A stretch of 64,000 nt of DNA from Mesorhizobium terrae. Its GTDB lineage: Bacteria; Pseudomonadota; Alphaproteobacteria; Rhizobiales; Rhizobiaceae. A program made the translations under genes and the position numbers. The stretch spans positions 2,356,001 through 2,420,000 of the forward strand of contig NZ_CP044218.1 of the NCBI RefSeq assembly GCF_008727715.1. The letters are read 5' to 3'. This document shows, one piece after another, positions 1 through 8,065 of this stretch (its first letter is position 1; each line of letters starts with the position of its first letter). The notes under the pieces are model-generated. The model was not told the origin of the DNA. It saw nothing but the letters and a program-made list of their open reading frames with translations, and made no database searches.

Positions 1-420
1 GGCGACGAGGCCTGCAGCCTCGATGCCCGCGATAGCGGCTGCCTCGTCATTGTCGGAGGTGTCGCCGGAAATGCCGACGGCACCGATCACGGTGCCCGAG
101 CCGTCGCGGATCAGCACGCCGCCGACCACCGGCAAGATCCTGCCGCCGGACAGGTCGGAAACGCCCGCGGTCAGATGCGGCCGCTCCTTGGCGACGGCTT
201 CGACACGGCGCCCGCCCATGCCGACGGCGAGCGCAGCATAGGCCTTGCCGGACGACATCTGCGGGCGCAGGAAGGAAGCGCCGTCCTGGCGCTGAAAGGC
301 GACGAGATGGCCGCCCGTATCGAGCACCGAGACGCCCAGCGGCTTGAGGCCTAGCGCCGCTGCCTTGGCAAAGGCGCCCTCGATAATGCGATTGGCCTGG
401 TCGAGCGGAAAGCTGGTCAT
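1..420 (-). CDS. GlcG/HbpS-type heme-binding family protein (3' end off window)
   Basis: The 140 codons in the window read as a GlcG/HbpS (DUF336) domain protein. They show the family pattern: an N-terminal helix with repeated Ala-Leu-Gly, then GVSVLDTGGHLVAFQRQDGA, a conserved SSGKAYAAL stretch, and the glycine-rich GGRILPVVGGVLIRDG followed by GAVGISG near the end. Members are small soluble or secreted proteins; some bind heme, and others sit beside glycolate or diol genes with unknown roles. The ATG at 420 has AGGAG nine bases upstream. The family is usually about 135-145 residues, so only the last few codons are missing. The next gene on this strand is 145 bases away and gives no functional hint. 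Confidence 0.85.
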   Translation of the reverse strand, partial: MTSFPLDQANRIIEGAFAKAAALGLKPLGVSVLDTGGHLVAFQRQDGASFLRPQMSSGKAYAALAVGMGGRRVEAVAKERPHLTAGVSDLSGGRILPVVGGVLIRDGSGTVIGAVGISGDTSDNDEAAAIAGIEAAGLVA

Positions 421-565
421 GCGCGGGCTCCTGCGTTTCGGGGCGGTGGCTCGGCTCTGCCGGCGCCAATGCCCGATCTTCCGGCCCACATCCCTGGCGA
501 GCAAGGTGCGTTCGGCTTGAAACAGCTTCGCGCCGCCATGCATCGTGGCGGTCGGTGTGTCGTGG

Positions 566-1078
566 CTAAGAAGCCTTGCGCAACTGCGCGTCCACCACCG
601 CCTGATAGGCCGCCTGCAGCCGCGCCCGCACGGTGGCGTCCACCGGCTTCGGCGTGCCGATGCCGAGATGTTCGCAGCGCAACTCGTCCATGAAATCCTG
701 CCACAGCGCCATGCCGCCTTCCTCCAGGATCTTGGCGCGGATGGACAGTTCCTCGCTGACCGGTAGCCAGACACGGCCCCAGGCGCCGAGTTGCGCCAGG
801 ATCGGTATCAGGGTGATCGACATCTCGGTCAGGCTGTAGATCGCCTTCTGCTTGTGCGTAGGGTCATCAGCCTTTGTCAGCATGCCGAGTTCGACGAGCC
901 GTTTCAGCCGGTCCGCCAATATGTTGGAGGCGATGCCCTCGATCGAGCCGTTGAGCAGTTCGCGGAAATGGCGACGTCCGCCGAAGATGATGTCGCGCAG
1001 GATGATCAGGCTCCAGCGATCGCCGAAGACCTCCAACGACAGATTGATGGGACAACCCGACCGCAAATCCATAGCCAT
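566..1078 (-). CDS. HxlR-family winged-helix transcriptional regulator
   Basis: This 170-residue protein opens with the HxlR signature RSGCPINLSLEVFGDRWSLIILRDI, followed by the winged-helix core (FRELLNGSIEGIASNILADRLKRL, then a wing ending in the YSLTE strand). It has a longer C-terminal helical tail than minimal 110-residue HxlR proteins. Such regulators bind as dimers and often control neighbouring detoxification or redox genes; some sense electrophiles through a cysteine, and one is present at the N-terminus. The ATG at 1078 is preceded by GGAGG five bases away, which is preferred over an in-frame TTG at 1090. It is divergent from two SRPBCC genes, with about 200 bases between that contain repeats listed separately. 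Its target is not known. Confidence 0.9.
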   Translation of the reverse strand: MAMDLRSGCPINLSLEVFGDRWSLIILRDIIFGGRRHFRELLNGSIEGIASNILADRLKRLVELGMLTKADDPTHKQKAIYSLTEMSITLIPILAQLGAWGRVWLPVSEELSIRAKILEEGGMALWQDFMDELRCEHLGIGTPKPVDATVRARLQAAYQAVVDAQLRKAS

Positions 1079-1097
1079 ATCAGCCTCCAAAAAACCA

Positions 1098-1149
1098 GTT
1101 GCATTATGCTATCAGTGTCATTATGGTGCAACCAATTGCAAAACGCAAT
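1098..1149. promoter_or_regulatory. Candidate operator region between HxlR and SRPBCC genes
   Basis: This AT-richer stretch holds several symmetric elements: GTTGCA at 1098 mirrored by TGCAAC at 1127, the direct repeat CATTATG at 1102 and 1119, and ATTGC-N5-GCAAT at 1135-1149. It lies just upstream of the HxlR start and in the divergent intergenic region. Autoregulation by the HxlR protein is plausible but inferred from position only. Confidence 0.35.
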
Positions 1150-1286
1150 CAGTTTGACGGCCGTGGCGAAGTTTTGCCGCGGAATGATGCCGCGCGTCGC
1201 GAGGGCGGGCTCGTACAGACGAAATCGGCAGCGCGGCGGTTAACCGGAAGAACGATCTCCAAGGTGGGATCATATGGAGAAGGACG

Positions 1287-1763
1287 ATGAACGAACGCGT
1301 TTTCCACGACACGATCCTGATCGAGCGGCTGTTTCCGGCAACTCCTGCCGATGTGTTCGCGGCACTTGCCGATGTCGAAGCGCGGCAACGCTGGGGAAAG
1401 CCATCAGACGACACCGCGCTGGTCTACGATCGGGCGGATTTTCGCGTCGGTGGGACCGATGTCGGCCATTGCGGACCGCAGGGAAATCTCATCTACCGGA
1501 TCGAGACTTCCTACCACGACATTGTGCCGGACCGGAGGATCGTCTCGACAGAGGCGGTCCACGAGAATGCCAAGCCACTGTCGGTCGCGCTGCTCAGCGT
1601 GGTGCTTGAGCCCGCAGGTGGCGGCACGAAGCTGACCTTTACCGCCCAGATCACCGCCTTTGGCAGCGAAGCCATGATTGCCGGCAACAGAGCCGGCTTC
1701 ACCGCCGCGTTCGGCCGGCTTGCCAGCGAATTTCAACATCTTTCAACGGGAGAAGAGCCATGA
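1287..1763 (+). CDS. SRPBCC-domain (AHSA1/START-like) protein, first of a pair
   Basis: A 158-residue SRPBCC fold protein, recognised by the N-terminal [26 protein letters not shown], the central sheet (DFRVGG, then [17 protein letters not shown]) and the C-terminal long helix with [10 protein letters not shown]. The family forms a hydrophobic ligand cavity; AHSA1-type bacterial members have mostly unknown ligands. GGAGAAGG lies just upstream of the ATG. Its stop overlaps the start of the next gene by ATGA, so the two are translationally coupled, and the two proteins are clearly paralogous. Such proteins are often partnered by an ArsR repressor, and one is present convergently downstream at 2297-2560. 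Confidence 0.85.
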   Translation: MNERVFHDTILIERLFPATPADVFAALADVEARQRWGKPSDDTALVYDRADFRVGGTDVGHCGPQGNLIYRIETSYHDIVPDRRIVSTEAVHENAKPLSVALLSVVLEPAGGGTKLTFTAQITAFGSEAMIAGNRAGFTAAFGRLASEFQHLSTGEEP

Positions 1764-2221
1764 GCGATCGTTCCATCGAACATGCCACGTTCACCATCGA
1801 GCGCATCTATCCGGCCACGCCGTCGAAGATTTTCCATGCCCTGTCGGACAAGGCCGCGAAACGGCGCTGGTTCGCGGATGCCGATGGCGGGAATGCCGGC
1901 ACATACGAGTTCGATTTTCGCATTGGCGGCCGCGAGGTGTTTTCCGGCGGCCAGCCCGGCGGGCCGGTCTATACGTTCGATGCCGTCTATCGTGACATCG
2001 TGCCGGAAGAGCGCATCGTCTACGCCTACGACATGTTCATGGACGGCAAGCGCATCTCGGTGTCACTGGCGACGATCGAACTCGCACCGCATGGCGAAGG
2101 CACGCGGCTGGTCTTTACCGAACAGGCCAGCTTTCTCGACGGGCTCGACAAGCCGGAGTACCGGGAGGAAGGGACAGCCGACCTGCTGGACCTGCTTGGT
2201 AAGGCGGCCGGCAATCTCTGA
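1760..2221 (+). CDS. SRPBCC-domain (AHSA1/START-like) protein, second of a pair
   Basis: A 153-residue paralogue of the preceding protein with the same blocks in the same order: [41 protein letters not shown], then [16 protein letters not shown] and the terminal [17 protein letters not shown] helix. It starts inside the previous stop codon (ATGA overlap), indicating one transcript and matched expression. The pair probably arose by tandem duplication. Ligand and function are not evident. The downstream ArsR gene converges on it with about 75 bases between. Confidence 0.87.
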   Translation: MSDRSIEHATFTIERIYPATPSKIFHALSDKAAKRRWFADADGGNAGTYEFDFRIGGREVFSGGQPGGPVYTFDAVYRDIVPEERIVYAYDMFMDGKRISVSLATIELAPHGEGTRLVFTEQASFLDGLDKPEYREEGTADLLDLLGKAAGNL

Positions 2222-2296
2222 AGGATATGATCGCAGGCAATTGCGATTGGCGCGGGCCCGGCCGGCGGGGCATGCGCCTGCAAATATCGATCCAGG

Positions 2297-2560
2297 TCAG
2301 TCTTCCCAGAACTGGTCGAGCCAGAGGTTGAGTTTGAAGAAACCGCCGTTGGCGACAGCATAGACCCGGCGCGTGCCTTCTGGCTTGGCGCTGACCAATC
2401 CCGCCTCGAGCAGAACCTTCAGATGCTGGGAAACCGCGGGCCTCGAAACGGGCAAGCCGGAGGCCAATTCGTTCACCGTTTTGGGCCCCCGCCTTAATTC
2501 CTCCAGAAGATAACGCCGGTTTGGATCAGCAATGGCGACGAAAGCATCGGAAAGCATCAT
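2297..2560 (-). CDS. ArsR-family winged-helix repressor
   Basis: An 87-residue minimal ArsR/SmtB-fold protein: DAFVAIADPNRRYLLEELRRG, the recognition segment NELASGLPVSRPAVSQHLKVLLEAGLV, and a wing ending RRVYAV. It lacks the Cys-rich metal site of true metal sensors, so it belongs to the non-metal branch commonly paired with SRPBCC genes. Here the SRPBCC pair is convergent rather than co-operonic, while an MFS exporter gene lies 45 bases upstream on the same strand and may share its transcript. Two consecutive ATG codons begin the frame; the second, at 2557, is better spaced from the AGG upstream. Confidence 0.88.
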   Translation of the reverse strand: MMLSDAFVAIADPNRRYLLEELRRGPKTVNELASGLPVSRPAVSQHLKVLLEAGLVSAKPEGTRRVYAVANGGFFKLNLWLDQFWED

Positions 2561-2605
2561 GCCTCATTTGTGAGGCAAGTTGCATTAAATCTCAACAGGG
2601 AACGT

Positions 2606-3850
2606 TTAAGTTGTTTCGGCTTTTGTGCGGGGGTCGAGGCGAACGGCTTCGGGCGTGACGGCACGGTCCGCCGGCTGGGTCTTGAAGGCCTCGCGCGCTT
2701 CGATCGGAACCGGGGCGCGGCGGCTGATGCGCAAGGCGGTGTAACCGGCCAGAGCGAGATGCGCGAAGGCTGTCGCCAGGAATAGGCCCTCGGGTCTCAG
2801 CCATCCCATCAGGGCTGCGGCAAGCATCGGCCCGATCATCGTGCCGAAGCCGTAGAGCATGAGCAGGCCGCCCGAAACCTTGACGAATTCCTCCGGCGCA
2901 GCGTGATCGTTGGCATGGGCCACCGCGATTGAATAAAGCGTATAGGCAAAAGCGCCATAGGCGGCGGTGAAGGCGATGACCAGTGTGCTGTTCCGGAACT
3001 GGAACAGGAACATGACGACTGCGCAGAGTGCCGCGCCGACGGCGGCGGCTACCAGCACGTAGCGGCGGTCGGTGCGGTCGGAAACGCGTCCGGCTGGAAT
3101 TTGCATGGCGGCACCCGCCACCACAACCAGGCTCATCATCAGGGCGATCTGCGCGGTCGAGATGCCGATGCGTGCGCCATAGACCGCGCCCAGCGTGCCC
3201 CAGGCGCCATTGGCGATGCCAATGAGCAGGCAGGCCACCGCCGAAACCGGCGAGTTGGCGTAGAGCGCTTTCAAATCAAGCTTCACATCCTGCAAAGGCT
3301 TGGGATGCGCGGCGCTGGAGACAGCGGTCGGTAGCAGCGACAGGCAGAAGAAGATGCCGGTGATCATGAACAGCGAAGCCGATTTGACGTCGCCGCCGGC
3401 AACGATCATCTGGCCTCCCATGATCGAAGCATATGTGACCATCATATAGAGGCCGAAGACGGTGCCACGGTTTTCGTTGGTGGCCTTTTCATTGAGCCAA
3501 CTTTCGATGACCATGAAGGCGCCTGCCATGGTGAAGCCGGTGAAGGCACGCAGCGCGATCCAGACATATTCGTCGATCAACAATCCGGTCAAAAGGGCGA
3601 TGATGGCACCGCTGGCGGCGAAGGCGCCAAAGGCTCGGACATGGCCGGCGCGGCGCACCAGGCGCGGTGCGAAATAACAGCCGGCGACGAAACCGCTCGC
3701 CCAGGCGGTGCCCATCAGGCCGAGGGCCGCAGTCGAAAACCCCTCAGCCTGACCGCGCAGCGGCAAGAGCAGGCCGTGCAGGCCGGACGCAGCAAGCAGG
3801 AAAGCGGTGCCGCGAAGCAAAGAGAGGATCGGACGGTAGGCTGCGAACAT
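2606..3850 (-). CDS. MFS transporter (YcaD/DHA1-like), 12 predicted membrane segments
   Basis: This 414-residue membrane protein has the MFS layout: six hydrophobic segments, a hydrophilic central loop around residues 190-210 (AAHPKPLQDVKLDLKALYAN), then six more. The MFS motif after segment 2 is degenerate (GCYFAPRLVRRAGHVRAFG). A GxVFGLYMM block and the IESWLNEKATNENRGTVFG loop are typical of the YcaD-like branch, thought to export small molecules. Substrate is not predictable. The ATG at 3850 has no strong ribosome site. The ArsR gene follows on the same strand after 45 bases, making co-regulation possible. Confidence 0.88.
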   Translation of the reverse strand: MFAAYRPILSLLRGTAFLLAASGLHGLLLPLRGQAEGFSTAALGLMGTAWASGFVAGCYFAPRLVRRAGHVRAFGAFAASGAIIALLTGLLIDEYVWIALRAFTGFTMAGAFMVIESWLNEKATNENRGTVFGLYMMVTYASIMGGQMIVAGGDVKSASLFMITGIFFCLSLLPTAVSSAAHPKPLQDVKLDLKALYANSPVSAVACLLIGIANGAWGTLGAVYGARIGISTAQIALMMSLVVVAGAAMQIPAGRVSDRTDRRYVLVAAAVGAALCAVVMFLFQFRNSTLVIAFTAAYGAFAYTLYSIAVAHANDHAAPEEFVKVSGGLLMLYGFGTMIGPMLAAALMGWLRPEGLFLATAFAHLALAGYTALRISRRAPVPIEAREAFKTQPADRAVTPEAVRLDPRTKAETT

Positions 3851-3943
3851 CGAAACAGTCCATTGCTCGAATCAGTGTGGGCGACGGGCAGTGGGGACTA
3901 TGTTTTCAGGCTTTTCAGCGGCGTTGTACCGCCGTTGCGACGA

Positions 3944-4135
3944 TCAGCGGCGAAACAGCGCCTCGGCCGCTGATTTGCTGGTGCCTTTGTTGGTCAATTC
4001 CGCTTCCAGCCGGACGATTTCGTCCCGCAGAAGCCCGATGCGCTCGGTCAACTCTCCGACCGACAGCAACGCCAGATCCTGCCCGATGGCGTGCACCGGT
4101 GCCTTTTTGGTGGGTTCGTCGTCGAAGATTGCCAT
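3944..4135 (-). CDS. DUF1192 family small protein
   Basis: A 63-residue protein typical of alphaproteobacterial DUF1192: MAIFDDEPTKK at the start, then the amphipathic helix LLSVGELTERIGLLRDEIVRLEAEL and a short tail SAAEALF. It is likely a small coiled-coil protein of unknown role. The ATG at 4135 has GGGAGGAG just upstream. A longer frame reaches to 4426 but overlaps the divergent oxidoreductase gene and lacks the family N-terminus, so it is rejected. About 105 bases separate it from the divergent neighbour. Confidence 0.85.
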   Translation of the reverse strand: MAIFDDEPTKKAPVHAIGQDLALLSVGELTERIGLLRDEIVRLEAELTNKGTSKSAAEALFRR

Positions 4136-4241
4136 CGTCGCTCCTCCCTTTTGCTGTTTGCCTCGTCGGGCAATCCGCATAGATAGGGGAAGCATACATG
4201 GGGCAGGGGGCAAAATCATCCCGCCGTGCGCGCGGAGGAAA

Positions 4242-5264
4242 ATGGCAAGGATCATGGTGAACGGACAGAAAATCCCGGAAAAAATGATGGCGGTGGCGAT
4301 CTCCACCCCCGGCGGACCGTTGGTGCTCAAGCCGGAAAAGCGCGATGTGCCGACGCCAGGCGAGGGCGAAATTCTGATCCGCGTCCATGCTGCGGGCGTC
4401 AACCGGCCGGATGTGTTGCAGCGCAAGGGTGCCTATCCGCCGCCGCCGGGCGCCTCCGATCTGCCTGGCCTCGAAGTGGCCGGCGAAGTGGCAGCACTTG
4501 GCGCGGGTGCATCGCGCTGGCGCGTCGGCGACCAGGTCTGCGCGCTCACGCCGGGCGGCGGTTATGCCGAATATGCCAAGGTGCATGCGTCCAACGCGCT
4601 GCCTTTGCCGGCCGGGTTCACCTACACCGAGGCGGCTGCCGTGCCGGAGACCTATTTCACCGTGTGGCACAATGTCTTCGAGCGCGGCGCGCTGAAGACC
4701 GGAGAGACACTGCTTGTGCATGGCGGCTCGTCAGGCATCGGCACCACCGCGATCCAGCTTGCCTCGGCGATGGGCGCCTATGTGATTGCCACCGCCGGCA
4801 GCACCGAGAAATGCGAAGCCTGCCTGAAGCTCGGCGCCGACCGCGCCGTCAACTACCGCGAGGAGGATTTCGTCAAGGCGGTGAAGGAGGCGACGGATGG
4901 CAAGGGCGCCGACGTCATCCTCGACATGGTCGGTGGCGACTATGTCGGCCGCAACTATGACGCGGCGGCGATCGAGGGACGCATCGTGCAGATCGCGACG
5001 CAGCATGGCGCCGTTGCCCAGGCTGATTTCTCAAAGCTGATGGTCAAGCGGTTGGTCCATACGGGCTCGACGCTGCGGCCCCGTACGGTCGAATTCAAGG
5101 GCGCCGTCGCCGCGGCGCTGGAAACGCAAGTCTGGCCGCTGCTTGCTACCCGGCGGGTGGCGCCGGTGATGGACATGATCTTTCCGCTCAGGGAAGCCTG
5201 GCGCGCCCATGAGCGGATGGAAGAAGGCGACAACATCGGCAAGATCGTGCTCGACGTCGGCTGA
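4242..5264 (+). CDS. NAD(P)H quinone oxidoreductase, PIG3 family
   Basis: A 340-residue zinc-independent MDR-superfamily oxidoreductase. The N-terminal GroES-like domain contains ILIRVHAAGVNRPDVLQRKGAYPPPPGASDLPGLEVAGEV, with the PIG3-type NRPD(V/L)LQR block. The Rossmann domain has the NADPH-binding HGGSSGIGTTAIQLA, and the C-terminus shows the MVKRLVHTGSTLRPR segment of the family. It is expected to reduce quinones or enones with NADPH in the cytoplasm. GGAGGAAA ends directly before the ATG at 4242; an ATG at 4254 is a second option. A GC-rich hairpin follows the stop. Confidence 0.92.
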   Translation: MARIMVNGQKIPEKMMAVAISTPGGPLVLKPEKRDVPTPGEGEILIRVHAAGVNRPDVLQRKGAYPPPPGASDLPGLEVAGEVAALGAGASRWRVGDQVCALTPGGGYAEYAKVHASNALPLPAGFTYTEAAAVPETYFTVWHNVFERGALKTGETLLVHGGSSGIGTTAIQLASAMGAYVIATAGSTEKCEACLKLGADRAVNYREEDFVKAVKEATDGKGADVILDMVGGDYVGRNYDAAAIEGRIVQIATQHGAVAQADFSKLMVKRLVHTGSTLRPRTVEFKGAVAAALETQVWPLLATRRVAPVMDMIFPLREAWRAHERMEEGDNIGKIVLDVG

Positions 5265-5294
5265 GGCCGCTCAGGCTTCTCGACATCTGCGAAA

Positions 5295-5318
5295 GGACCG
5301 GCCGTCGAAGGCCGGTCC
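5295..5318. terminator. GC-rich hairpin between convergent genes
   Basis: A perfect 9-bp stem, GGACCGGCC/GGCCGGTCC with a 6-base loop, lies between the oxidoreductase stop and the end of the convergent regulator. There is no strong T-run, so it is a possible bidirectional terminator rather than a clear one. Confidence 0.5.
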
Positions 5319-5341
5319 GGCAAAATGGTTTTCAACTTGCC

Positions 5342-6013
5342 TCAAGCAGGTTGCGGATGCCTCGGCGTGACGCTGTAGGCGCAACGACGGGCGCCGGCCA
5401 GAATATGATCCCGCCGCTCGACCAAAACGTCTTGGCCGAGGATTTCCTGGAAAATAGCCAGCTCAGACCGGCAGAAATTCTGGCAGGTGGTGGCGGCGAC
5501 GCAGATCGGACAATGGTTTTCGATCAGCATGAAAGCGCCGTTTTCTTCGCGCCATTCGGCCATATAGCCTTCGCGCGAGCGGATATCGGCGAGTTTCGAC
5601 ACGCGGTCCTTGATGTCGGCGATGCCGTCCATCTCGCGCTTGTAGTTTGCCAGCGTTTCGCTCTCGCGCGCATCGATCAACTTGTCCAGGCCGGCCAGCC
5701 CGAACGTTGTCCGTACCGCGCGCAGCAACTGCACCGTCAGTTCGGCATGCGCGTCAGGGAAGCGGGCATTGCCGGCCTCGGTGAGCTGCCACAACTGAAC
5801 CGGACGGCCGACGCCGCGCACTTCCGAATGCGGCTCGGCGAGACCTTCGGCGGCGAGCTTGCCGAGTTGCTGGCGGGCGTTTTCGCCGGTCGTTCCCAAC
5901 GCCCTGCCAAGATCGGCCGCGGTTTGTGGGCCGCGTGTCTTCAAAAGCGTCAGCAGCCGGTCCGCCACGGGACGCGGAAGATTACGCCATTTTTCCAAGT
6001 CGTCGCTTGACAT
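5342..6013 (-). CDS. Winged-helix regulator with C-terminal cysteine cluster (SufR-like)
   Basis: A 223-residue protein with an N-terminal winged helix (TRGPQTAADLGRALGTTGENARQQLGKLAAEGL, then a wing ending RPVQLWQLTEAG) and a C-terminal domain carrying Cys168, Cys171, Cys177, Cys181 and Cys211 inside ENHCPICVAATTCQNFCRSEL. This architecture matches the SufR/DeoR-like regulators that hold an Fe-S cluster, so redox or iron sensing is likely, though ligand residues are inferred. Translation is placed at the ATG at 6013; a longer frame runs through the shared promoter. It is divergent from an MFS exporter 94 bases away, its probable target, with a perfect inverted repeat between. Confidence 0.85.
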   Translation of the reverse strand: MSSDDLEKWRNLPRPVADRLLTLLKTRGPQTAADLGRALGTTGENARQQLGKLAAEGLAEPHSEVRGVGRPVQLWQLTEAGNARFPDAHAELTVQLLRAVRTTFGLAGLDKLIDARESETLANYKREMDGIADIKDRVSKLADIRSREGYMAEWREENGAFMLIENHCPICVAATTCQNFCRSELAIFQEILGQDVLVERRDHILAGARRCAYSVTPRHPQPA

Positions 6014-6048
6014 ATTAAGCAGGTGCTCGATATTTAACCAAGTCTTCT

Positions 6049-6066
6049 CTTTGAAAATAATCAAAG
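6049..6066. promoter_or_regulatory. Candidate operator between SufR-like regulator and MFS gene
   Basis: CTTTGA-N6-TCAAAG is a perfect inverted repeat centred in the 94-base divergent promoter. Its size and position fit a dimeric winged-helix repressor controlling both genes. Confidence 0.5.
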
Positions 6067-6107
6067 GCGAAGGCTGGCGCAAGCCCGCCTCGCCAGAGGA
6101 ACTTCCC

Positions 6108-7559
6108 ATGTCTCAACAGGAAACAGGCTGGGGTGCTTTGCTCTCCGGCACCAACGCGATCCGTTCGCTGGCTCTGGCCGGCGGCGTCGCGCTGCACGCC
6201 ATCAATGTCTATGTCGCCACCACCATCCTGCCCTCGGTGGTCAAGGACATTGGCGGCATCGACTATTACGCTTGGAACACGACGATTTTCGTCGCCACCT
6301 CCATTCTCGGTTCGGCGCTTTCGGCAAGGCTGCTCGGGCTCGCCGGCCCTCGTGGCGCCTATCTCGTCGCGGCGCTGATCTTTGCACTGGGCACACTGAT
6401 CTGCGGCTTTGCACCGTCCATGCCGGCCTTGCTCGCCGGCCGAGCCGTGCAGGGTTTCGGCGGTGGTTTCCTTTTTGCCTTGTCCTACGCCATGATCCGC
6501 ATCGTCTTCCCCGAAACGTTGTGGCCGCGTGCCATGGGGCTGGTGTCGGGCATGTGGGGCGTGGCGACACTGATCGGACCGGCCATCGGCGGCATCTTCG
6601 CCGAATATGGCGTGTGGCGGGCGGCGTTCTGGTCGCTTGCGCCAGTAGCCGTTCTGTTCGCCGTGATGGCGGTTGCCATTCTGCCGGGGCGTAGTCCCGA
6701 CAGGAACGAGCGCACGACGGTGCCTGTCCTGCAGCTTGTCTTGCTGATCGGTGCCGTGCTTGCGGTGTCGGCCGGCAGCGTTTCGCCCGATCCGATCCAT
6801 AACCTGCTTGGTCTCGGCGCGGCCATCGTGCTCGTCGCGCTGCTGATCGGCGTCGAGAGCCGCGCCCGCAACAGGCTGTTGCCGCGCGGTGCGTTCCGGC
6901 CGTCAACGGCGCTGGGAGCTCTGTTTGCGACGATGGCGCTGCTCGGTGTCACCGTGACCGGGTCCGAAATCTTCGTCCCGCTGTTCCTGCAAGTGCTTTA
7001 CCAGCAGACGCCGCTCATTGCCGGCTACCTCGCCGCCGTAATGTCGGCCGGCTGGACATTGGGATCGATCTCGAGTTCCGGCGCCCAGGGCAAGGGCATC
7101 GATCGCGCCATCTTTGCCGCTCCGCTGCTCAGCTTCGTGGGAATGGCGGCGCTTGCCGTGCTCTTCCCGCTCGGCAGTGGCCAGGATTGGCTGCTTCTGG
7201 CACCGATCTGTGTCGCCTTCGCCGCCATCGGCCTTGGTGTCGGCATCGCATGGCCGCATATCCTGACGCGCATCTTCAAGGCCGCGCCAGCCGACGAACA
7301 GGACATCACGTCGGCCTCCATCTCCACCGTGACACTGTTTGCCACGGCATTTGGCGCGGCACTGGCCGGCATGGTGGCCAATCTTGGCGGCCTGATCGAC
7401 CCGGGCGGCGTGACCGGCACGGCGAGCGCTTCACGGTGGCTGTTCGGTCTGTTCGCCCTGGCTCCGCTGGTCTGTTTCCTCACCGTCCGGCAGGTGGCGC
7501 GTACATGCCCGGTGAAGAATAGCGGAGCGGCGATCGCCGTCGAGCCAGGAGCCGCCTGA
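6108..7559 (+). CDS. MFS transporter (DHA2-like drug exporter family)
   Basis: A 483-residue integral membrane protein with about 14 hydrophobic segments, typical of DHA2-type exporters. Visible family blocks are HAINVYVATTILPSVVKDIGG in segment 1 (the exporter D-pattern position), GRAVQGFGGGFLFALSYAMIR (motif C region) and GLVSGMWGVATLIGPAIGGIFAEYGVWRAAF. The C-terminal half has a long loop and a Cys-containing tail. It probably expels organic compounds by proton antiport; the substrate is unknown. AGAGGA lies upstream of the ATG at 6108. The frame open from 5859 overlaps the divergent regulator and is not real. Regulation by the adjacent Cys-cluster regulator is inferred. Confidence 0.9.
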   Translation: MSQQETGWGALLSGTNAIRSLALAGGVALHAINVYVATTILPSVVKDIGGIDYYAWNTTIFVATSILGSALSARLLGLAGPRGAYLVAALIFALGTLICGFAPSMPALLAGRAVQGFGGGFLFALSYAMIRIVFPETLWPRAMGLVSGMWGVATLIGPAIGGIFAEYGVWRAAFWSLAPVAVLFAVMAVAILPGRSPDRNERTTVPVLQLVLLIGAVLAVSAGSVSPDPIHNLLGLGAAIVLVALLIGVESRARNRLLPRGAFRPSTALGALFATMALLGVTVTGSEIFVPLFLQVLYQQTPLIAGYLAAVMSAGWTLGSISSSGAQGKGIDRAIFAAPLLSFVGMAALAVLFPLGSGQDWLLLAPICVAFAAIGLGVGIAWPHILTRIFKAAPADEQDITSASISTVTLFATAFGAALAGMVANLGGLIDPGGVTGTASASRWLFGLFALAPLVCFLTVRQVARTCPVKNSGAAIAVEPGAA

Positions 7560-7577
7560 ACGGACAATCGTCGCGTT

Positions 7578-7619
7578 GGTAAACGGCCGGCCCGGAAACG
7601 GGCCGGCCGTTTACCTTTT
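7578..7619 (+). terminator. Rho-independent terminator after MFS gene
   Basis: A 17-bp perfect stem (GGTAAACGGCCGGCCCG paired to its complement) with a GAAA loop, followed by TTTT. It sits 18 bases after the MFS stop codon. Confidence 0.9.
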
Positions 7620-7628
7620 GGTGATGTT

Positions 7629-7650
7629 GCAATGCAGCAAAGCATTGCTG
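7629..7650. promoter_or_regulatory. TGC/GCA-type palindrome upstream of DUF1127 gene
   Basis: Nested inverted repeats GCAATGC-N6-GCATTGC and CAGCAA-N4-TTGCTG lie about 90 bases upstream of the DUF1127 start. TGC/GCA-rich palindromes resemble sites of the PHB regulator PhaR, but this is only a resemblance. They could also be an operator of another regulator or a hairpin. Confidence 0.4.
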
Positions 7651-7735
7651 CCATGCAAAAGCGTCTGTTCAACAAATGGGCAGGAATGCCTATTTGAACG
7701 CCATACGAAGAGATTGTGAAAATTAGGAGGGACAG

Positions 7736-7876
7736 ATGAATCTGATCCGCAGCTACAAGAATTGGCGCCGTTACAACCAGACCGTTCGCGAACTGAGCCG
7801 TCTCAACAACCGCGAGCTGGACGATCTCGGCATCAGCCGCGCTGACATCGAGCGTGTCGCTCGCGCGGCCGTCTAA
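7736..7876 (+). CDS. DUF1127 (YjiS-like) small protein
   Basis: A 46-residue protein that is almost entirely the DUF1127 domain: an Arg/Tyr-rich helix (SYKNWRRYNQTVREL) followed by LSRLNNRELDDLGISRADIERVAR. Proteins of this class are arginine-rich regulators or RNA-binding candidates in rhizobia and influence carbon and phosphate metabolism, but mechanisms are poorly known. AGGAGG is ideally placed before the ATG. The gene has its own promoter region with a palindrome and its own terminator, so it is a single-gene unit. Confidence 0.93.
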   Translation: MNLIRSYKNWRRYNQTVRELSRLNNRELDDLGISRADIERVARAAV

Positions 7877-7921
7877 GCAGAGCCGACGTTTGGCGCGACT
7901 TCAATCGCGTCGCCGGTTCCG

Positions 7922-7950
7922 AACCCGCTGGACCCAGTCCGGCGGGTTTT
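7922..7950 (+). terminator. Terminator of the DUF1127 gene
   Basis: AACCCGC pairs with GCGGGTT around a 13-base loop that itself can fold, followed by TTTT and a T-rich stretch. Confidence 0.75.
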
Positions 7951-7997
7951 GTCTTTTCCGGGCTGGATATTTCTCACCGGCTCCGGTTGTTCCGTTC

Positions 7998-8033
7998 AAA
8001 AAAATGGCCACGGCGCGAAGCCGTGGCCATTTT
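7998..8033 (-). terminator. Terminator of the phytase-like gene (A/T runs on both sides)
   Basis: An 11-bp stem, ATGGCCACGGC with loop GCGAA, flanked by seven A on the left and TTTT on the right. On the minus strand it is a textbook terminator 33 bases after the stop at 8066, and it may also work on the plus strand. Confidence 0.9.
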
Positions 8034-8065
8034 CGCTCGGGCGGGAGGCACCCGGGGCAGGGAAC

